DNA of 37,463 nt from Magnetococcales bacterium (GCA_015228815.1 JADGCV010000036.1:1-37463), one strand, 5' to 3'. Shown: positions 24,096-34,070, numbered from the stretch's first letter. Notes: a model not told the origin generated them from the letters alone. Program-made: numbers and translations.

Positions 24096-24308
24096 TCATG
24101 CCAGTTCCACGATCCGCCACCTTGCCTCCTCCTCGGGAGTCTCCAACAGGAAAACATCATGCCGTACCCCACACCATCCCCCTCGTTGCAGCATCAATAC
24201 CGGGCCCTCCTCCGTCTGAACCAGCTTTCTCCAGGTATCCCCCGATGCCTGCTCCTCCCCGTCGAGAATCTCCAACTGCCGCCATGGTTGCCGTCGATAA
24301 GGCTGCAT
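24096..24308 (-). CDS. Small hypothetical protein (70 residues)
   Basis: Starting at the ATG at 24308 the frame gives 70 residues rich in Trp, Arg and Glu, with no membrane segment and the end DVFLLETPEEEARWRIVELA. The ribosome site GGGAGG stands six bases before the ATG, which is unusually good and is the main reason for calling it. It lies just after the ndk terminator and 78 bases before the SPOR-like gene, on the same strand. The family is not recognised. Confidence 0.6.
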   Translation of the reverse strand: MQPYRRQPWRQLEILDGEEQASGDTWRKLVQTEEGPVLMLQRGGWCGVRHDVFLLETPEEEARWRIVELA

Positions 24309-24331
24309 CGATTCCTCCCACCAATGAAGGC

Positions 24332-24366
24332 AAAAAAAATCCCGAGGAGAAACATCCCCCCGGGAT
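24332..24366 (-). terminator. Rho-independent terminator after ndk
   Basis: On the minus strand, ATCCCGGGGGG and CTCCTCGGGAT form an 11-bp stem (two G-U pairs) with a six-base loop, followed by eight T. It sits 27 bases past the ndk stop and just upstream of the small-protein start. Confidence 0.82.
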
Positions 24367-24392
24367 CCCTGATCACCTCTTCCATCGGCCAT

Positions 24393-24824
24393 TCAACGGG
24401 TACGGGGCCAACGTTCCAGGGCGGAAAAGAAAAAGGCGATTTCCACCGCAGCAGTCTCGGGGGCATCGGAACCATGAACCGCATTCTCGCTGATGTCCGA
24501 GGCAAAGTCGGCCCGAATGGTTCCAGGGGCCGCCTTCTTCGGATCGGTCGCCCCCATGACATCGCGATTCTTGCGGATGGCATCCTCTCCTTCGAGGACC
24601 TGAACCATGATGGGACCGGAACTCATGTAGTCCACCAATTCATCAAAAAATTTCTTGCCGCGATGAACTTCATAAAACTCACCCGCCCGTTCACGGGTCA
24701 GGTGCAGCATCTTTGCCGCAACAATACGCAAACCCGCCTTTTCAAAACGGGCATAGATTTCACCGATGACATTCTTGGCCACACCATCAGGTTTGATCAT
24801 CGACAGGGTACGCTCGACAGCCAT
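24393..24824 (-). CDS. ndk: Nucleoside diphosphate kinase
   Basis: The 143-residue enzyme moves the gamma-phosphate of ATP to other nucleoside diphosphates through a phospho-histidine, His117 in ENAVHGSDA. The opening [15 protein letters not shown], the Kpn-loop region and the length are all standard for the family. The ATG at 24824 has GGGAGG upstream. Codons further upstream in frame contain the promoter and are not coding. It has its own promoter and terminator. Confidence 0.97.
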   Translation of the reverse strand: MAVERTLSMIKPDGVAKNVIGEIYARFEKAGLRIVAAKMLHLTRERAGEFYEVHRGKKFFDELVDYMSSGPIMVQVLEGEDAIRKNRDVMGATDPKKAAPGTIRADFASDISENAVHGSDAPETAAVEIAFFFSALERWPRTR

Positions 24825-24854
24825 CTTTGTTCCTCCCACGGATGAAAAACTAAA

Positions 24855-24883
24855 ATTATAACGAATATTTTTCAGAGGTCCAC
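24855..24883 (-). promoter_or_regulatory. Predicted ndk promoter
   Basis: On the minus strand, a perfect -10 TATAAT (24855-24860) stands 17 bases from GTGGAC (24878-24883), a weak match to the -35 consensus. It lies about 30 bases before the ndk start. Confidence 0.6.
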
Positions 24884-24941
24884 TCTTCCAAACCACGACA
24901 TCCGATTCAAACACTCCGGACCAAGTCGCGGAATTCGTCAC

Positions 24942-24970
24942 GAAAAAGACCGGGGGCTCACGCCCCCGGT
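24942..24970 (-). terminator. Rho-independent terminator after pckG
   Basis: On the minus strand, CCGGGGGC and GCCCCCGG form a perfect stem with a GTGA loop, extended by an A-T pair and followed by TCTTTTT. It lies about 100 bases past the pckG stop and upstream of ndk. Confidence 0.9.
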
Positions 24971-25068
24971 TCGAGTTTAAAGAGTGCTGCCACCTGAGAA
25001 CCTATTCCGAAACAACTGGTTGAACACAGGCGAACGGATAGGGTATTTCCATTGATTGCAAACCACCA

Positions 25069-26856
25069 TCAACCAAAACGCTTCTTGTAGGCTTCCACCT
25101 GCTTTTTCATCCGTTCCGGCAGGGAGTCGCCAATCTTGGCCATCCAGCCGTCAAGATCGCCGAATTCCGCCTTGAATCCCGCCACATCCACCTTGAGCAC
25201 CGCGTCAAGGTTCTCCTTGGAGATGTCAAGCCCGGTAAGATCAAGATCTTCCGGATTGGGCATGTATCCCAGCGGCGTCTCGCGGGCACCAACCTTGCCG
25301 TCCACCCGCTGACACATCCACTTCAGGACGCGGGCGTTATCGCCATAGCCGGGCCACAGGAATTTGCCGGCATCGCTCTTGCGGAACCAGTTGACATAGA
25401 AGATGGCCGGGGCCTTGCTGCCCAGACGATCGCCCATTTCAAACCAGTGTTGCCAGTAGTCGCCGACATTGTAGCCACAGAAAGGCAACATGGCCATCGG
25501 ATCGCGACGCAGCGTGGCAGCGACATCCAGGGCGGCGGCGGTCGGCTCGGAAGCGGCCGTAGCCCCCATGAAAACGCCGTGATCCCAGCTCGTCGCCTGA
25601 TGGACCAGGGGCATGACGCGGGTGCGGCGACCACCGAAGATGAAGATGTCGATGGGAACCCCTTCCGGATTTTCCCAATCGGAACAGATCACCGGGCACT
25701 GCCTGGCAGGAGCGGTGAACCGGGCGTTGCCGTGGGCGCCGACTTCCTTGCCCGGCTTCCAATCGCGGCCCTTCCAGTCGATGCCGTGATCGCAAGGCTT
25801 GTCCATGTCCTCCCACCACACATCGCCATCATCGGTCAGAACGCAGTTGGTGAAGATGGCGTTTTCCTTCATCGACTCCATCGCCATCGGATTGGATTTG
25901 TAGCTCGTTCCCGGAGCCACGCCGAAGAAACCCGCCTCGGGATTGATCGCATAGAGACGGCCATCCGCCTTGATCTTCATCCAGGCAATGTCATCACCCA
26001 GGCATTCCGCCTTCCACCCCTTGAGCGGAGGTTGCAACATTGCCAGGTTGGTCTTGCCGCAGGCGCTGGGGAAGGCGGCAGCGATGTGGTATTTCTTTCC
26101 TTCGGGGCTGATGAGGCGCAGAATCAGCATGTGCTCCGCCATCCACCCTTCCTTGCGGCCCATCGCCGAGGCGATCCGCAACGCCAGACACTTCTTGCCC
26201 AGAAGCGCGTTGCCGCCGTAACCCGACCCATAGGACCAGATCAGATTTTCCTCGGGGAAATGGGCGATGTACTTCTTCTCGATCGGGGCACAGGGCCATA
26301 CGCCGTTGTCCTTCTGGCCCGGTTGCAGCGGCTTGCCCACCGAATGCAGGCAGGGAATGAACGCACCGCCCGCTCCGAGTGTCTCCAGCACCTTCGTCCC
26401 GACGCGCGTCATGACGTGCATGTTGGCGACGACATAGGGACTGTCGGTGATCTGCACGCCGATCTTGGCGATGTCGGAACCGATGGGCCCCATCGAGAAC
26501 GGGATCACATACATCGTGCGCCCCTTCATGCAGCCGTTGTACAGGCCGCGCATCGTGGCTTTGAGCTCATCGGGGTGGCTCCAGTTATTGGTCGGCCCCG
26601 CGGAACGCTTGTCGCTGGTGGAAATGTAGGTGCGGTCCTCGACACGGGCCACGTCGGAGGGATCGGAACGAAACAGATAGCTGTTGGGACGCTTGGCAGG
26701 GTCAAGCTTGGTGGCCAGACCCGCTTCCACCAGAATCTGCATCATGCGGTCGTATTCCGCCTTGGTCCCGTCGCACCATTCCACCTTGTCAGGTTGAACC
26801 ATGGCGCGAACCTCTTCCACCCAGGCGTTCAGCTTGCCGTTCTTGCTTGGACTCAT
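25069..26856 (-). CDS. pckG: Phosphoenolpyruvate carboxykinase (GTP)
   Basis: The 595-residue enzyme interconverts oxaloacetate plus GTP with phosphoenolpyruvate plus CO2, for gluconeogenesis or anaplerosis. The GTP-type family is shown by the kinase motif [12 protein letters not shown] (262-273, with the hyper-reactive cysteine position), the substrate loop around [35 protein letters not shown] in the later half, and the length near 600. The ATG has GGAG nine bases upstream. A promoter and a leader of about 200 bases with a terminator-like hairpin lie upstream. Confidence 0.97.
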   Translation of the reverse strand: MSPSKNGKLNAWVEEVRAMVQPDKVEWCDGTKAEYDRMMQILVEAGLATKLDPAKRPNSYLFRSDPSDVARVEDRTYISTSDKRSAGPTNNWSHPDELKATMRGLYNGCMKGRTMYVIPFSMGPIGSDIAKIGVQITDSPYVVANMHVMTRVGTKVLETLGAGGAFIPCLHSVGKPLQPGQKDNGVWPCAPIEKKYIAHFPEENLIWSYGSGYGGNALLGKKCLALRIASAMGRKEGWMAEHMLILRLISPEGKKYHIAAAFPSACGKTNLAMLQPPLKGWKAECLGDDIAWMKIKADGRLYAINPEAGFFGVAPGTSYKSNPMAMESMKENAIFTNCVLTDDGDVWWEDMDKPCDHGIDWKGRDWKPGKEVGAHGNARFTAPARQCPVICSDWENPEGVPIDIFIFGGRRTRVMPLVHQATSWDHGVFMGATAASEPTAAALDVAATLRRDPMAMLPFCGYNVGDYWQHWFEMGDRLGSKAPAIFYVNWFRKSDAGKFLWPGYGDNARVLKWMCQRVDGKVGARETPLGYMPNPEDLDLTGLDISKENLDAVLKVDVAGFKAEFGDLDGWMAKIGDSLPERMKKQVEAYKKRFG

Positions 26857-27009
26857 GAATTTTCACTCCTTAAAATCGTTTTTCCGAGGGGTTTGTATTT
26901 TGATTCGGTCGATACCGGCCTGCAATCCGCACCTCGGCGGCAGCCCGGAGAAACGGCGGAAGGTTCCATGGCGGCGAGGAACCCCATCGGTCCGGTTCGT
27001 CCCGGCTAC

Positions 27010-27042
27010 AAAAAGGACTTTCACAAGGATTTTTCGTCCTTT
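27010..27042 (-). promoter_or_regulatory. Terminator-like hairpin in the pckG leader
   Basis: On the minus strand, AAAGGAC and GTCCTTT pair across a 17-base loop and end in TTTTTG. A competing shorter pairing, AAGGA with TCCTT inside the loop, is possible. It lies downstream of the predicted pckG promoter, so an attenuator is conceivable. The stem is only seven pairs. Confidence 0.4.
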
Positions 27043-27069
27043 AATTCCCTTTTTGTCAGACACGAAGTG

Positions 27070-27098
27070 TTTATAAACAGATTCCCGTCGCATGACAA
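27070..27098 (-). promoter_or_regulatory. Predicted pckG promoter
   Basis: On the minus strand, TTGTCA (27093-27098) and TATAAA (27070-27075) are separated by 17 bases, each one or two mismatches from the sigma70 consensus. It would give a leader of about 205 bases before pckG. Confidence 0.6.
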
Positions 27099-27269
27099 GA
27101 TATTAACTCATCCGTCCGCATGATTTTTTCCGGTTATGAAAAAGATCCATCGATTCATTGTTGAACGTGGTGGTATCTGTCAAAGGTCCGGCGGAAAACG
27201 CACGTCACTCTTTTATCCCATGACTCAGACCGGCGACGCAACCCCCAAAGGACAGAGTTTTCACCACGT

Positions 27270-28361
27270 TCAGGACCGTTCCCCTTCCGTCGCCAGCGCG
27301 TCCACCACCTCCAGCAACCGATCGATTTCCTCTCCACTGCCGATGGTGATGCGCAACCGGTCGGCCAGCCGGGGATCGGCTGGGAAATGGCGGACATGGA
27401 TCCCCTGTTTTTTCAACCGTTCAAGCCATTCCCCACCGCTCATGCCCCCCGTCGGGACCCGGGCGAGAATGAAGTTGGCCTGGCTCTCGGGGACATCGAA
27501 GCGACGGCTGCGCAACGCCAGGGTCAGTCGCGAACGCTGGGAACGGATTTCGTCCCAGATGGGACGGTAGGCCCCGTGGTGATCCAGGGCCACACGGGCG
27601 GCCCATTGGGAATAGGCATTGACATTGTAGGAATCCCGGACCTTGTGAAATTCGCGCGCGATCCGGGAATCCATGAAGCCCAGACCGATACGCAACGCCG
27701 CCATGGCCATCGACTTGGAAAAAGTCCGGATGATCACAAGGTTGGGATGATCCGCCAGAAGCCCCAATCCATGCCCGTCGGCAAAATCGACGTAGGCCTC
27801 ATCCAAAACCACCATCCCCCGAAGGCTCCGACACAGACGGGCAACCTCCTCCAGGGCGACGCAATGGCCCGTCGGGGCGTTGGGACGGACCACAAGGACC
27901 AGTTTCGGCCCCAGGGACACCAGTTTCTCGACCGGAAGGCCGCCATCCGCGTTCCAGTCGATCTCGCGAAAGATCCCCCCCTGAATCCGCGTCAGCGCGG
28001 AATAGAGGGTATAGGTCGGTCCGGGAACCGCCACCAGGTCTCCGGGATCGACGAAGGTCCTCATGATCATGGTCAACAGGTCGTCCGAACCGTTGCCGAC
28101 CACCACCCGGTCGGGGGTCAATCCATAGCCGTAGACCCCGCAGGCGGTCTCCCGGAGCCGGAGGGCCCCCGGATCGGGATAACGCCGGAAGCCGGTTTCC
28201 AATCCCCGGGCCAGGGCCTGAAGGATGACGGCGGGAGGTTCGGACGGGTTTTCATTGGTATTGAGTTTGATCAGCCGCCCGGACGCGACCGGCTGTTCAC
28301 CCGGGACATAACCGGTCATCGCCGCCACGTCGGGACGGACAAAACGGGTGGGGTCCATCAT
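27270..28361 (-). CDS. hisC: Histidinol-phosphate aminotransferase
   Basis: The 363-residue PLP enzyme transfers an amino group from glutamate to imidazole acetol-phosphate in histidine synthesis. Family marks are LNTNENPSEPP at the N-terminus, GNGSDDLL, PNAPTG, the DEAYVDF aspartate pair, and the PLP lysine in RTFSKSM, followed by a phosphate-binding arginine in ALRIG. The ATG has GAGGG eight bases upstream. It stands alone without other his genes and is divergent from nadE. HisC-like aromatic aminotransferases are the main alternative. Confidence 0.92.
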   Translation of the reverse strand: MMDPTRFVRPDVAAMTGYVPGEQPVASGRLIKLNTNENPSEPPAVILQALARGLETGFRRYPDPGALRLRETACGVYGYGLTPDRVVVGNGSDDLLTMIMRTFVDPGDLVAVPGPTYTLYSALTRIQGGIFREIDWNADGGLPVEKLVSLGPKLVLVVRPNAPTGHCVALEEVARLCRSLRGMVVLDEAYVDFADGHGLGLLADHPNLVIIRTFSKSMAMAALRIGLGFMDSRIAREFHKVRDSYNVNAYSQWAARVALDHHGAYRPIWDEIRSQRSRLTLALRSRRFDVPESQANFILARVPTGGMSGGEWLERLKKQGIHVRHFPADPRLADRLRITIGSGEEIDRLLEVVDALATEGERS

Positions 28362-28494
28362 CAGATTCCCTCGACAAAAGATAAATCACCTGTTCATGGC
28401 CAACCGGCAACCATCCGGCTCCCGATCCGCCCTTCCCGCCCCCCAGGAGCAACGCCAATCGTTCGACCTCGTCCCCACACTCCGCCACGACGCA

Positions 28495-28522
28495 TTGAAA
28501 TTATCGTCGGTTGACGTAGAAT
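28495..28522 (+). promoter_or_regulatory. Predicted nadE promoter
   Basis: TTGAAA (28495-28500) and TAGAAT (28517-28522) are separated by 16 bases and stand about 40 bases before the nadE start. This would drive the nadE-pilW-rodZ-ispG series. Confidence 0.6.
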
Positions 28523-28562
28523 GACAAGTTTATGGAATATTCGCCAGGAATCGGAAACCTCC

Positions 28563-30212
28563 ATGGAACTTCTTTTGGCACTTTCCCAGATCGATCCCCA
28601 CGTCGGAGCCATTGATGACAACCTGGAACGGATGACCCAAGCCGCCGCCCAGGCCCAGGCCAAGGGGGCAACCCTGGTCGTCTTTCCCGAGTTGTCCCTT
28701 ACCGGCTATCCCCCGGAAGATCTGCTCCACAAGCCCCTGTTTCTCGAAAGGCTGGCCCGCGCCGAACAACGATTTCACCGCACGCTTGGCTCGATCGGCA
28801 TCGACGCGGTCTATGGCACGGTGCGTCGCAATTCCATGGGTCTTCTCAATGCCGGGGTTTTCGTGCAGGATGGAGTGGAAGTCGGATTTTCCGGAAAACG
28901 CCGCCTGCCCAACACCGGCGTCTTCGACGAACGCCGTTATTTCGTCCCCTCCAGGTCGCCGCGGATCTTCGCCTACAAGGGATTTCCCTTCGGCATCGCC
29001 ATCTGCGAAGACCTCTGGCATCCGGGAGGTCCCCTGCCCAAACTTGCCCGGGCCGGGGCTTCGTTCATCCTACATCTCAACGCATCCCCCTACCATGTCG
29101 GCAAACAACCCGAACGCGAGGCGATCGCCCGCGAACGGGTCACCGAATGCGGTTTGCCGCTGCTGTATGTCAACCTGGTCGGGGGGCAGGACGAACTGGT
29201 ATTCGACGGCGGCTCGTTCGCCATGAACGCCGATGGCGACATCGCCCAACGCGAACCGTCGATGCGTGAAACCCTCTCCCTGGTCCGGCTGCAACGGCAA
29301 CCGGGGAAAATGGTGCGTTTCATGCAGTCCACCATCGCACCCCCCCTGGAGCAGGAACGGGAAATCTACCAGGCCCTGTGCCTGGGGATGGCCGACTATG
29401 TTCACAAAAACCGCTTCAAGGGGGTGATCCTCGGACTTTCGGGAGGAATCGATTCGGCCCTGACCCTGGTGATCGCCGCCGACGCCCTGGGAAGCGACCG
29501 GGTGGCGGCGGTCATGATGCCATCTCCCTTCACCTCGCGAGAAAGCCTGGAAGATGCCGCCCTTGGCGCCGAACGGATGGGAGTGACCCTCGACAGCATC
29601 GCCATCTCCCCCCTCTACGACGGATTCAAGTCGCAACTGGCCCCGCTGTTTTCGGGTATGAGAGAAGATGTCACCGAGGAAAACATTCAACCCCGAATCC
29701 GGGCGACGCTGCTCATGGCGCTGTCCAACAAAAAAGGATCGCTTCTGGTGACCACTGGCAACAAGAGTGAAATGAGCGTCGGATACGCCACCCTCTATGG
29801 CGACATGGCCGGGGGATTTTCGGTCCTCAAGGATCTGCTCAAGGAAACGGTCTATCGATTGGCCAGGGCGCGCAACCGTTGGGCCATCGAACAGGGCCAG
29901 GTGCCCCCCATCCCCGATCGCATCCTGGAAAAACCGCCAACCGCCGAACTCAGGTTCAACCAGAAGGATACCGACTCCCTCCCCCCCTATCCGGTATTGG
30001 ATCGAATCCTCGAACTGTACGTGGAACAGGAAAAAGGACTCGACGACATCATCGAACGGGGCATCGATCGCGAAACCGCCCTCCGGGTCGTGGCGATGGT
30101 GGATCGCAACGAATACAAAAGGCGGCAATCCCCACCCGGAGTTCGGGTTACCCGACGCGCCTTCGGCAAGGACCGGCGTTATCCCATCACCAACGGATTC
30201 AAGGTGTCATGA
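28563..30212 (+). CDS. nadE: Glutamine-dependent NAD+ synthetase
   Basis: The 549-residue enzyme makes NAD+ from deamido-NAD+, ATP and glutamine. Its N-terminal nitrilase-type glutaminase domain has the catalytic triad Glu43 (FPELSLTGYP), Lys112 (GKRRLPNTGVF) and Cys148 (IAICEDLWHPG). The C-terminal synthetase domain has the PP-loop LSGGIDSAL (about 292-300) and TTGNKSEMSVGYATLYGD. The ATG at 28563 (MELLLALSQ) fits the family's start; an ATG 14 codons upstream is less likely. Its stop overlaps the next gene's start (ATGA). Confidence 0.96.
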   Translation: MELLLALSQIDPHVGAIDDNLERMTQAAAQAQAKGATLVVFPELSLTGYPPEDLLHKPLFLERLARAEQRFHRTLGSIGIDAVYGTVRRNSMGLLNAGVFVQDGVEVGFSGKRRLPNTGVFDERRYFVPSRSPRIFAYKGFPFGIAICEDLWHPGGPLPKLARAGASFILHLNASPYHVGKQPEREAIARERVTECGLPLLYVNLVGGQDELVFDGGSFAMNADGDIAQREPSMRETLSLVRLQRQPGKMVRFMQSTIAPPLEQEREIYQALCLGMADYVHKNRFKGVILGLSGGIDSALTLVIAADALGSDRVAAVMMPSPFTSRESLEDAALGAERMGVTLDSIAISPLYDGFKSQLAPLFSGMREDVTEENIQPRIRATLLMALSNKKGSLLVTTGNKSEMSVGYATLYGDMAGGFSVLKDLLKETVYRLARARNRWAIEQGQVPPIPDRILEKPPTAELRFNQKDTDSLPPYPVLDRILELYVEQEKGLDDIIERGIDRETALRVVAMVDRNEYKRRQSPPGVRVTRRAFGKDRRYPITNGFKVS

Positions 30213-30985
30213 GCCGCTCCTCTTTTCTGCCCACGCTCCTGGTTGCCTTGACGCCGCTTGGCATGTTTTCAGGTGGTTGCGCCGACAACCGTCTTGCCCC
30301 CGACCGCGAGGCCGAATTCGCTGCCCTGCTGACCAAGGGGCAGGCCTACATGGAACGTCGCAAACCGCAACAAGCCCTTCCGGCCCTCCGCCAGGCGCAA
30401 CGGATCCGCCCCGATTCTCCCGAACTCCTGACCACCCTCGCCAAGGCCTATTCCCAATTGGGACAAACCCGGGCCGCCCTCGATGTCCTCGAACAGGCCC
30501 ACGCCCTCCGCCCGAAGGACCCGACGATCCTCCACAATCTGGCGGTCGCCGCCCTCGACGAAGGGAACCTCGACCAGGCCGAAGCCATGCTCCTCGAAGT
30601 GACCACCCGGCCCGAATTCGACAATCAGGCCAATGCCTGGCACAATCTGGCGATCGTCCATCGGAAAAGAAACAACCCGCAAAAAATGGTCGAGGCCCTC
30701 GAATCGGCCCTGCGGGCCGACCCGTCGCATCTGCTCTCCCATCGATCATTGGCAGCGTTCCACGAACAATCGGGGCGGTTCGAACTGGAACGCCCCCACC
30801 TGGAAAAAATCGTGGCCCTGGATCCGGACAACATCGAAATCCTCGAACGTCTCGGGCAAAACCTGCTGCAACAAGGACTGGCCGAACAGGCGCGTCCCAT
30901 CTTCAAACGTCTGATTCAACGTGATCCAAACCATCCCGCGGCCCAACGGGCTCACGCACGCCTCTTGGAAATCGAACAACCATGA
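30209..30985 (+). CDS. TPR lipoprotein, PilW/PilF-like
   Basis: The 258-residue protein has a lipoprotein signal with lipobox FSGGC (Cys24) and then about five to six tetratricopeptide repeats (about 38-255), for example ALLTKGQAYMERRKPQQALPAL and ILHNLAVAALDEGNLDQAEAML, read as helix pairs. It should be anchored to the outer membrane facing the periplasm. The position just before rodZ-ispG is that of PilW/PilF, the type IV pilus secretin pilotin, in many proteobacteria. That name is supported by order and architecture only. It overlaps nadE and rodZ by ATGA at each end. Confidence 0.85.
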   Translation: MSRSSFLPTLLVALTPLGMFSGGCADNRLAPDREAEFAALLTKGQAYMERRKPQQALPALRQAQRIRPDSPELLTTLAKAYSQLGQTRAALDVLEQAHALRPKDPTILHNLAVAALDEGNLDQAEAMLLEVTTRPEFDNQANAWHNLAIVHRKRNNPQKMVEALESALRADPSHLLSHRSLAAFHEQSGRFELERPHLEKIVALDPDNIEILERLGQNLLQQGLAEQARPIFKRLIQRDPNHPAAQRAHARLLEIEQP

Positions 30986-32793
30986 TCAAGAAACCCCGAC
31001 TCAACCTGGTCAACAGAGGCGGCGCCGTCCGGGTCAACAAGACGTTGCCCGCCGCGATCCGCAAATTCGATCCCCCCGATCCGCCATCGCCGCCGCCACC
31101 TCCACCGCCAGCGCCGCCACCTCCGGAAATGGCGCCCGCGCCACTACCCATGCCCACGTCCGAGAATCTTCCCGACCTCCAGCCGGTCCATACCGCCGAA
31201 AGTGTCGGTCGATTTCTCGCCACGGCACGAAAGTCCCAGGGAAAATCCATTTCCGAACTGGCCGAATCGACGCATATCCGTGACATCCATCTTCAGGCCA
31301 TCGAGGATGGCGCCATCGAGCGACTTCCGGGAATCACCTTTGTGGCGGGTTTCATGCGCCTGTACGCCCGCCATCTCAACATTGCCGATACCGACCCCAT
31401 CGAATCGTTCCTGGAAACGCTCGACCAGAAACGGCAGGGGTTGCAGATGGAAAAGTTTCCCGCCCCCACCAAAGGAAGTCATCGTCCCGGTCTTGGTTTG
31501 ATTTTTCTGGGAATCGCCCTTCTTGTCGGCGGTTTTGCGGGTTACGAACATTTCTACGCCCCGAACCGCCCGATCCCGGCCATTCCCTCGTCCCCGCCCT
31601 TGCGGGTGGAATCCTCCGCCTCGGAAGGCGAGACTTTTCCCGAACCGACCGCCATTTCGGAGTCGGAAAAGGATTCGGCATCCCTCCCCCCCGCGACGAT
31701 CGGATCCAATGTCGCTTCCGTTGCGGCGAAACCCGCCACCGTCGCCGAAGCGGCCCCTCCGGCGACCCAAAGCGCCACGAATTCCTTTTTTTCGCTTTTT
31801 GGCCGCACTTCGAACCGGATCGCCACCCCTCCCGATGCGGCGCCCCCCGCCGATGCCCCCACCGAAGCCGCCATCGAAGAAAGCCCCGTCCCCACCGACC
31901 CGATCGTCGATGGCCCCAGCGAGGAAGAGATTCCAGGCGATTTTGACAACGCCTCGCTCCAGGGATCCAGCCCTTCCGACAACGAGCACGCCAGTGTCAC
32001 CACGATTGCCGTGTCCGCGCCACCAGCCGCCGCAACCACTCCGCCCGGAGCCACGTCGCCAGCCGCCGGCATACCGGCAAACCAATCCTTGGACAAGACA
32101 CTTCCGGTCACCCCCGCCGAACCGGCCCCGACACTGCCTGAACTTCCCCAGGTCAGCCCGCGGCCCCGGACCGTCACCACGTCGGTCTCCGCCATCCCCC
32201 CTGCCGCCGCCGTCGTTTCGGGATCGGTCCCGTCCGCGCAATCCAGCCCGGCGACTTCGGCGCCCGGCAGCAACAGTATCCCTGCCGATTCCGCCACCAC
32301 TCAAGGCCCGGTCGCACTCCCTTCCGGGACATCCCCTCCGACCGCCGGCACCGCGACAAATCCTTTCACGGATCCAGGTTCCCCCTCCGGCCCGCCATCC
32401 GGAAAAACCACATCCGACCCCACCCCTCCCGCCCCAGGCAACCCGCGCACCCAGGCACGGGAACAGGTGATCGATGCCCACCCGGTTCCGCTGTACAGCG
32501 AGGCCGACCCGCAACCAACGAATTCCCGTTCCATCGCCCTCGTCGCCAAAGAACTGGTCTGGATCCAGATCCAGGACAAGGATGGCATCGTCCTCAAGGA
32601 CATGGTCATGCAACCGGAACATGTGTTCCACATTCCCGAGGGCGAAACCTTCTACGCCATTCTCGGCAACGCAAGCGGGGTCCAGGTGCGAATCGGCAAC
32701 AAGACGCTCCCTTTTCTCGGGGATACCGGGGAGGTCGTTCAGGACCTGGAATTGTCCCCCGAAGGAATTCAAAAACGGGCCCGGGGGTTGTGA
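30982..32793 (+). CDS. rodZ: RodZ-like cytoskeletal helix-turn-helix protein
   Basis: The 603-residue protein carries a cytoplasmic HTH_25 domain (about 70-140; [23 protein letters not shown]...[20 protein letters not shown]), one membrane helix (about 168-188), and a Pro/Ala/Ser/Thr-rich periplasmic region of about 300 residues. A C-terminal DUF4115-type domain follows (about 495-600). RodZ links MreB to the envelope elongation machinery. Unusual here are a basic-then-polyproline N-terminal extension of about 65 residues (residues 31-48 nearly all Pro) before the HTH and the very long linker; Escherichia coli RodZ is about half this length. The start forms an ATGA overlap with the TPR gene. 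A start at Met50 would remove the extension. Confidence 0.9.
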   Translation: MIKKPRLNLVNRGGAVRVNKTLPAAIRKFDPPDPPSPPPPPPPAPPPPEMAPAPLPMPTSENLPDLQPVHTAESVGRFLATARKSQGKSISELAESTHIRDIHLQAIEDGAIERLPGITFVAGFMRLYARHLNIADTDPIESFLETLDQKRQGLQMEKFPAPTKGSHRPGLGLIFLGIALLVGGFAGYEHFYAPNRPIPAIPSSPPLRVESSASEGETFPEPTAISESEKDSASLPPATIGSNVASVAAKPATVAEAAPPATQSATNSFFSLFGRTSNRIATPPDAAPPADAPTEAAIEESPVPTDPIVDGPSEEEIPGDFDNASLQGSSPSDNEHASVTTIAVSAPPAAATTPPGATSPAAGIPANQSLDKTLPVTPAEPAPTLPELPQVSPRPRTVTTSVSAIPPAAAVVSGSVPSAQSSPATSAPGSNSIPADSATTQGPVALPSGTSPPTAGTATNPFTDPGSPSGPPSGKTTSDPTPPAPGNPRTQAREQVIDAHPVPLYSEADPQPTNSRSIALVAKELVWIQIQDKDGIVLKDMVMQPEHVFHIPEGETFYAILGNASGVQVRIGNKTLPFLGDTGEVVQDLELSPEGIQKRARGL

Positions 32794-32794
32794 C

Positions 32795-33982
32795 ATGACG
32801 CAACGTTCCATGGTCGCACCCCGGCGGCGGACACGCCTTCTCCACATCGGCCCGGTTGCCGTGGGAGGCGACGCGCCCATCAGTGTCCAGTCGATGACCA
32901 ATACCCCCACCGCCGACATCGCCGCCACCCGCCGTCAGATCGAAGAACTTGCCCAGGCAGGGGCCGACCTCGTGCGCGTCTCCTGTCCCGACATGGATGC
33001 GGCGGAAGCGATGGCGCCCCTGGTCCGATCGGCGACGGTTCCCCTCATCGCCGACATCCATTTCGACCACCGTCTGGCCTTGGCCGTTCTTGACCGTGGC
33101 GTTCAGGGATTGCGCATCAATCCCGGCAACATCGGCGCACCACACCGGGTCCGGGAGGTGGTCCGCGCCGCCCGTGATCATGGCGCCCCCATCCGCATCG
33201 GCGTCAATGCCGGATCCCTCGAAAAAGACCTCCTCGCCCGTTATGGAGAACCCTGTCCCGAGGCGATGGTCGATTCCGCCATGGGTCATATCCGCCTGCT
33301 CGAAGACCTCGATTTTCGCGACATCAAGATCAGCCTCAAAGCCAGTTCCGTCGGCATGACGGTCGCCAGCTATCGTTTGTTGGCCGGGCAGGTGGATTAC
33401 CCGCTGCATCTGGGGATCACCGAGGCGGGAGGACTCCTTCCGGGCGCCGTCAAATCGGCCATCGGCCTGGGGTTGCTTCTGTCCGAAGGGATCGGCGACA
33501 CCTTGCGGGTTTCGCTGACCGCCGATCCGGTCGAAGAGGTGAAGGTCGGCTTCGAAATTCTCAAGGCGCTGAACCTGCGTTCCCGTGGCGTCAATATCAT
33601 CTCATGTCCAACCTGTTCCCGTCAGGAATTCAACGTCATCGGCATCGTGGAACAATTGGAACGAAAACTTGCCCACATCCGTGAACCAGTGCCACTGTCC
33701 GTCATCGGCTGTGTCGTCAACGGTCCCGGCGAGGCCAGGGAAACGGCGGTCGGTCTGGTCGGAGGTCAGGGGGGACATCTGCTGTATCGTCATGGCCGTC
33801 CCCACGGCAAGATTGACGAAAAAGACATTGTTTCCCGGCTCGTGGCCGAGGTCGAACAGGCCGCCCAGGTCATGCGGCAGGCCCCCCCCCAGGGACTGGA
33901 AATCGATCCGGCTTCCGAACATGCCGACCGGTCCCCAACCAATGGATCGCCTCTGATGAATCCTTCAACCAAAGCGGGTTGA
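32795..33982 (+). CDS. ispG: 4-hydroxy-3-methylbut-2-enyl diphosphate synthase
   Basis: The 395-residue enzyme converts methylerythritol cyclodiphosphate to HMBPP in the MEP isoprenoid pathway. Its [4Fe-4S] ligands are visible as Cys271, Cys274 (SCPTCSR), Cys306 ([12 protein letters not shown]) and Glu313, with the same spacing as in known IspG. The N-terminal TIM barrel opens [17 protein letters not shown]. About 25 residues of polar tail follow the usual end. The ATG lies one base after the rodZ stop, so translation is probably coupled. Upstream in-frame codons overlap rodZ and are not coding. Confidence 0.97.
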   Translation: MTQRSMVAPRRRTRLLHIGPVAVGGDAPISVQSMTNTPTADIAATRRQIEELAQAGADLVRVSCPDMDAAEAMAPLVRSATVPLIADIHFDHRLALAVLDRGVQGLRINPGNIGAPHRVREVVRAARDHGAPIRIGVNAGSLEKDLLARYGEPCPEAMVDSAMGHIRLLEDLDFRDIKISLKASSVGMTVASYRLLAGQVDYPLHLGITEAGGLLPGAVKSAIGLGLLLSEGIGDTLRVSLTADPVEEVKVGFEILKALNLRSRGVNIISCPTCSRQEFNVIGIVEQLERKLAHIREPVPLSVIGCVVNGPGEARETAVGLVGGQGGHLLYRHGRPHGKIDEKDIVSRLVAEVEQAAQVMRQAPPQGLEIDPASEHADRSPTNGSPLMNPSTKAG

Positions 33983-34012
33983 CCGGACATGGCGCTTTTT
34001 GGGAAAAACGTC

Positions 34013-34070
34013 AAAAACAAAGTCAAAACCCTGGGGGCAATCCTCCAGACCCCTTTTTTCTTTCAATAAT
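34013..34070 (+). repeat. Dispersed intergenic repeat, copy 2 (ispG-hisS gap)
   Basis: It carries AAAAACAAAGTCAAAACC, the hairpin CTGGGGGCAATCCTCCAG, ACCCC, a T-run and CTTTCAATAAT. Relative to copy 1 it has a six-base deletion before the hairpin and one C-to-T change that turns a G-C pair into G-U, so the stem is kept. A faint further match (ATGGCGC) lies at 33989. It ends about 20 bases before hisS. Confidence 0.85.

Larger units (their letters stand above)
26857..27269. other. Intergenic region holding the pckG promoter and leader
   Basis: These 413 bases between hisC and pckG contain no supported gene. They hold a sigma70-type promoter on the minus strand at 27070-27098 and, between it and pckG, a hairpin with a T-run at 27010-27042. 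The rest (27099-27269) shows nothing recognisable, and no clear hisC terminator was seen. Confidence 0.6.

Noticed and set aside
31144-32928. Gly/Arg-rich minus-strand frame (594 codons) opposite rodZ
   Set aside because: Reverse of the Pro/Ala/Ser-rich linker; no start signal or domain.
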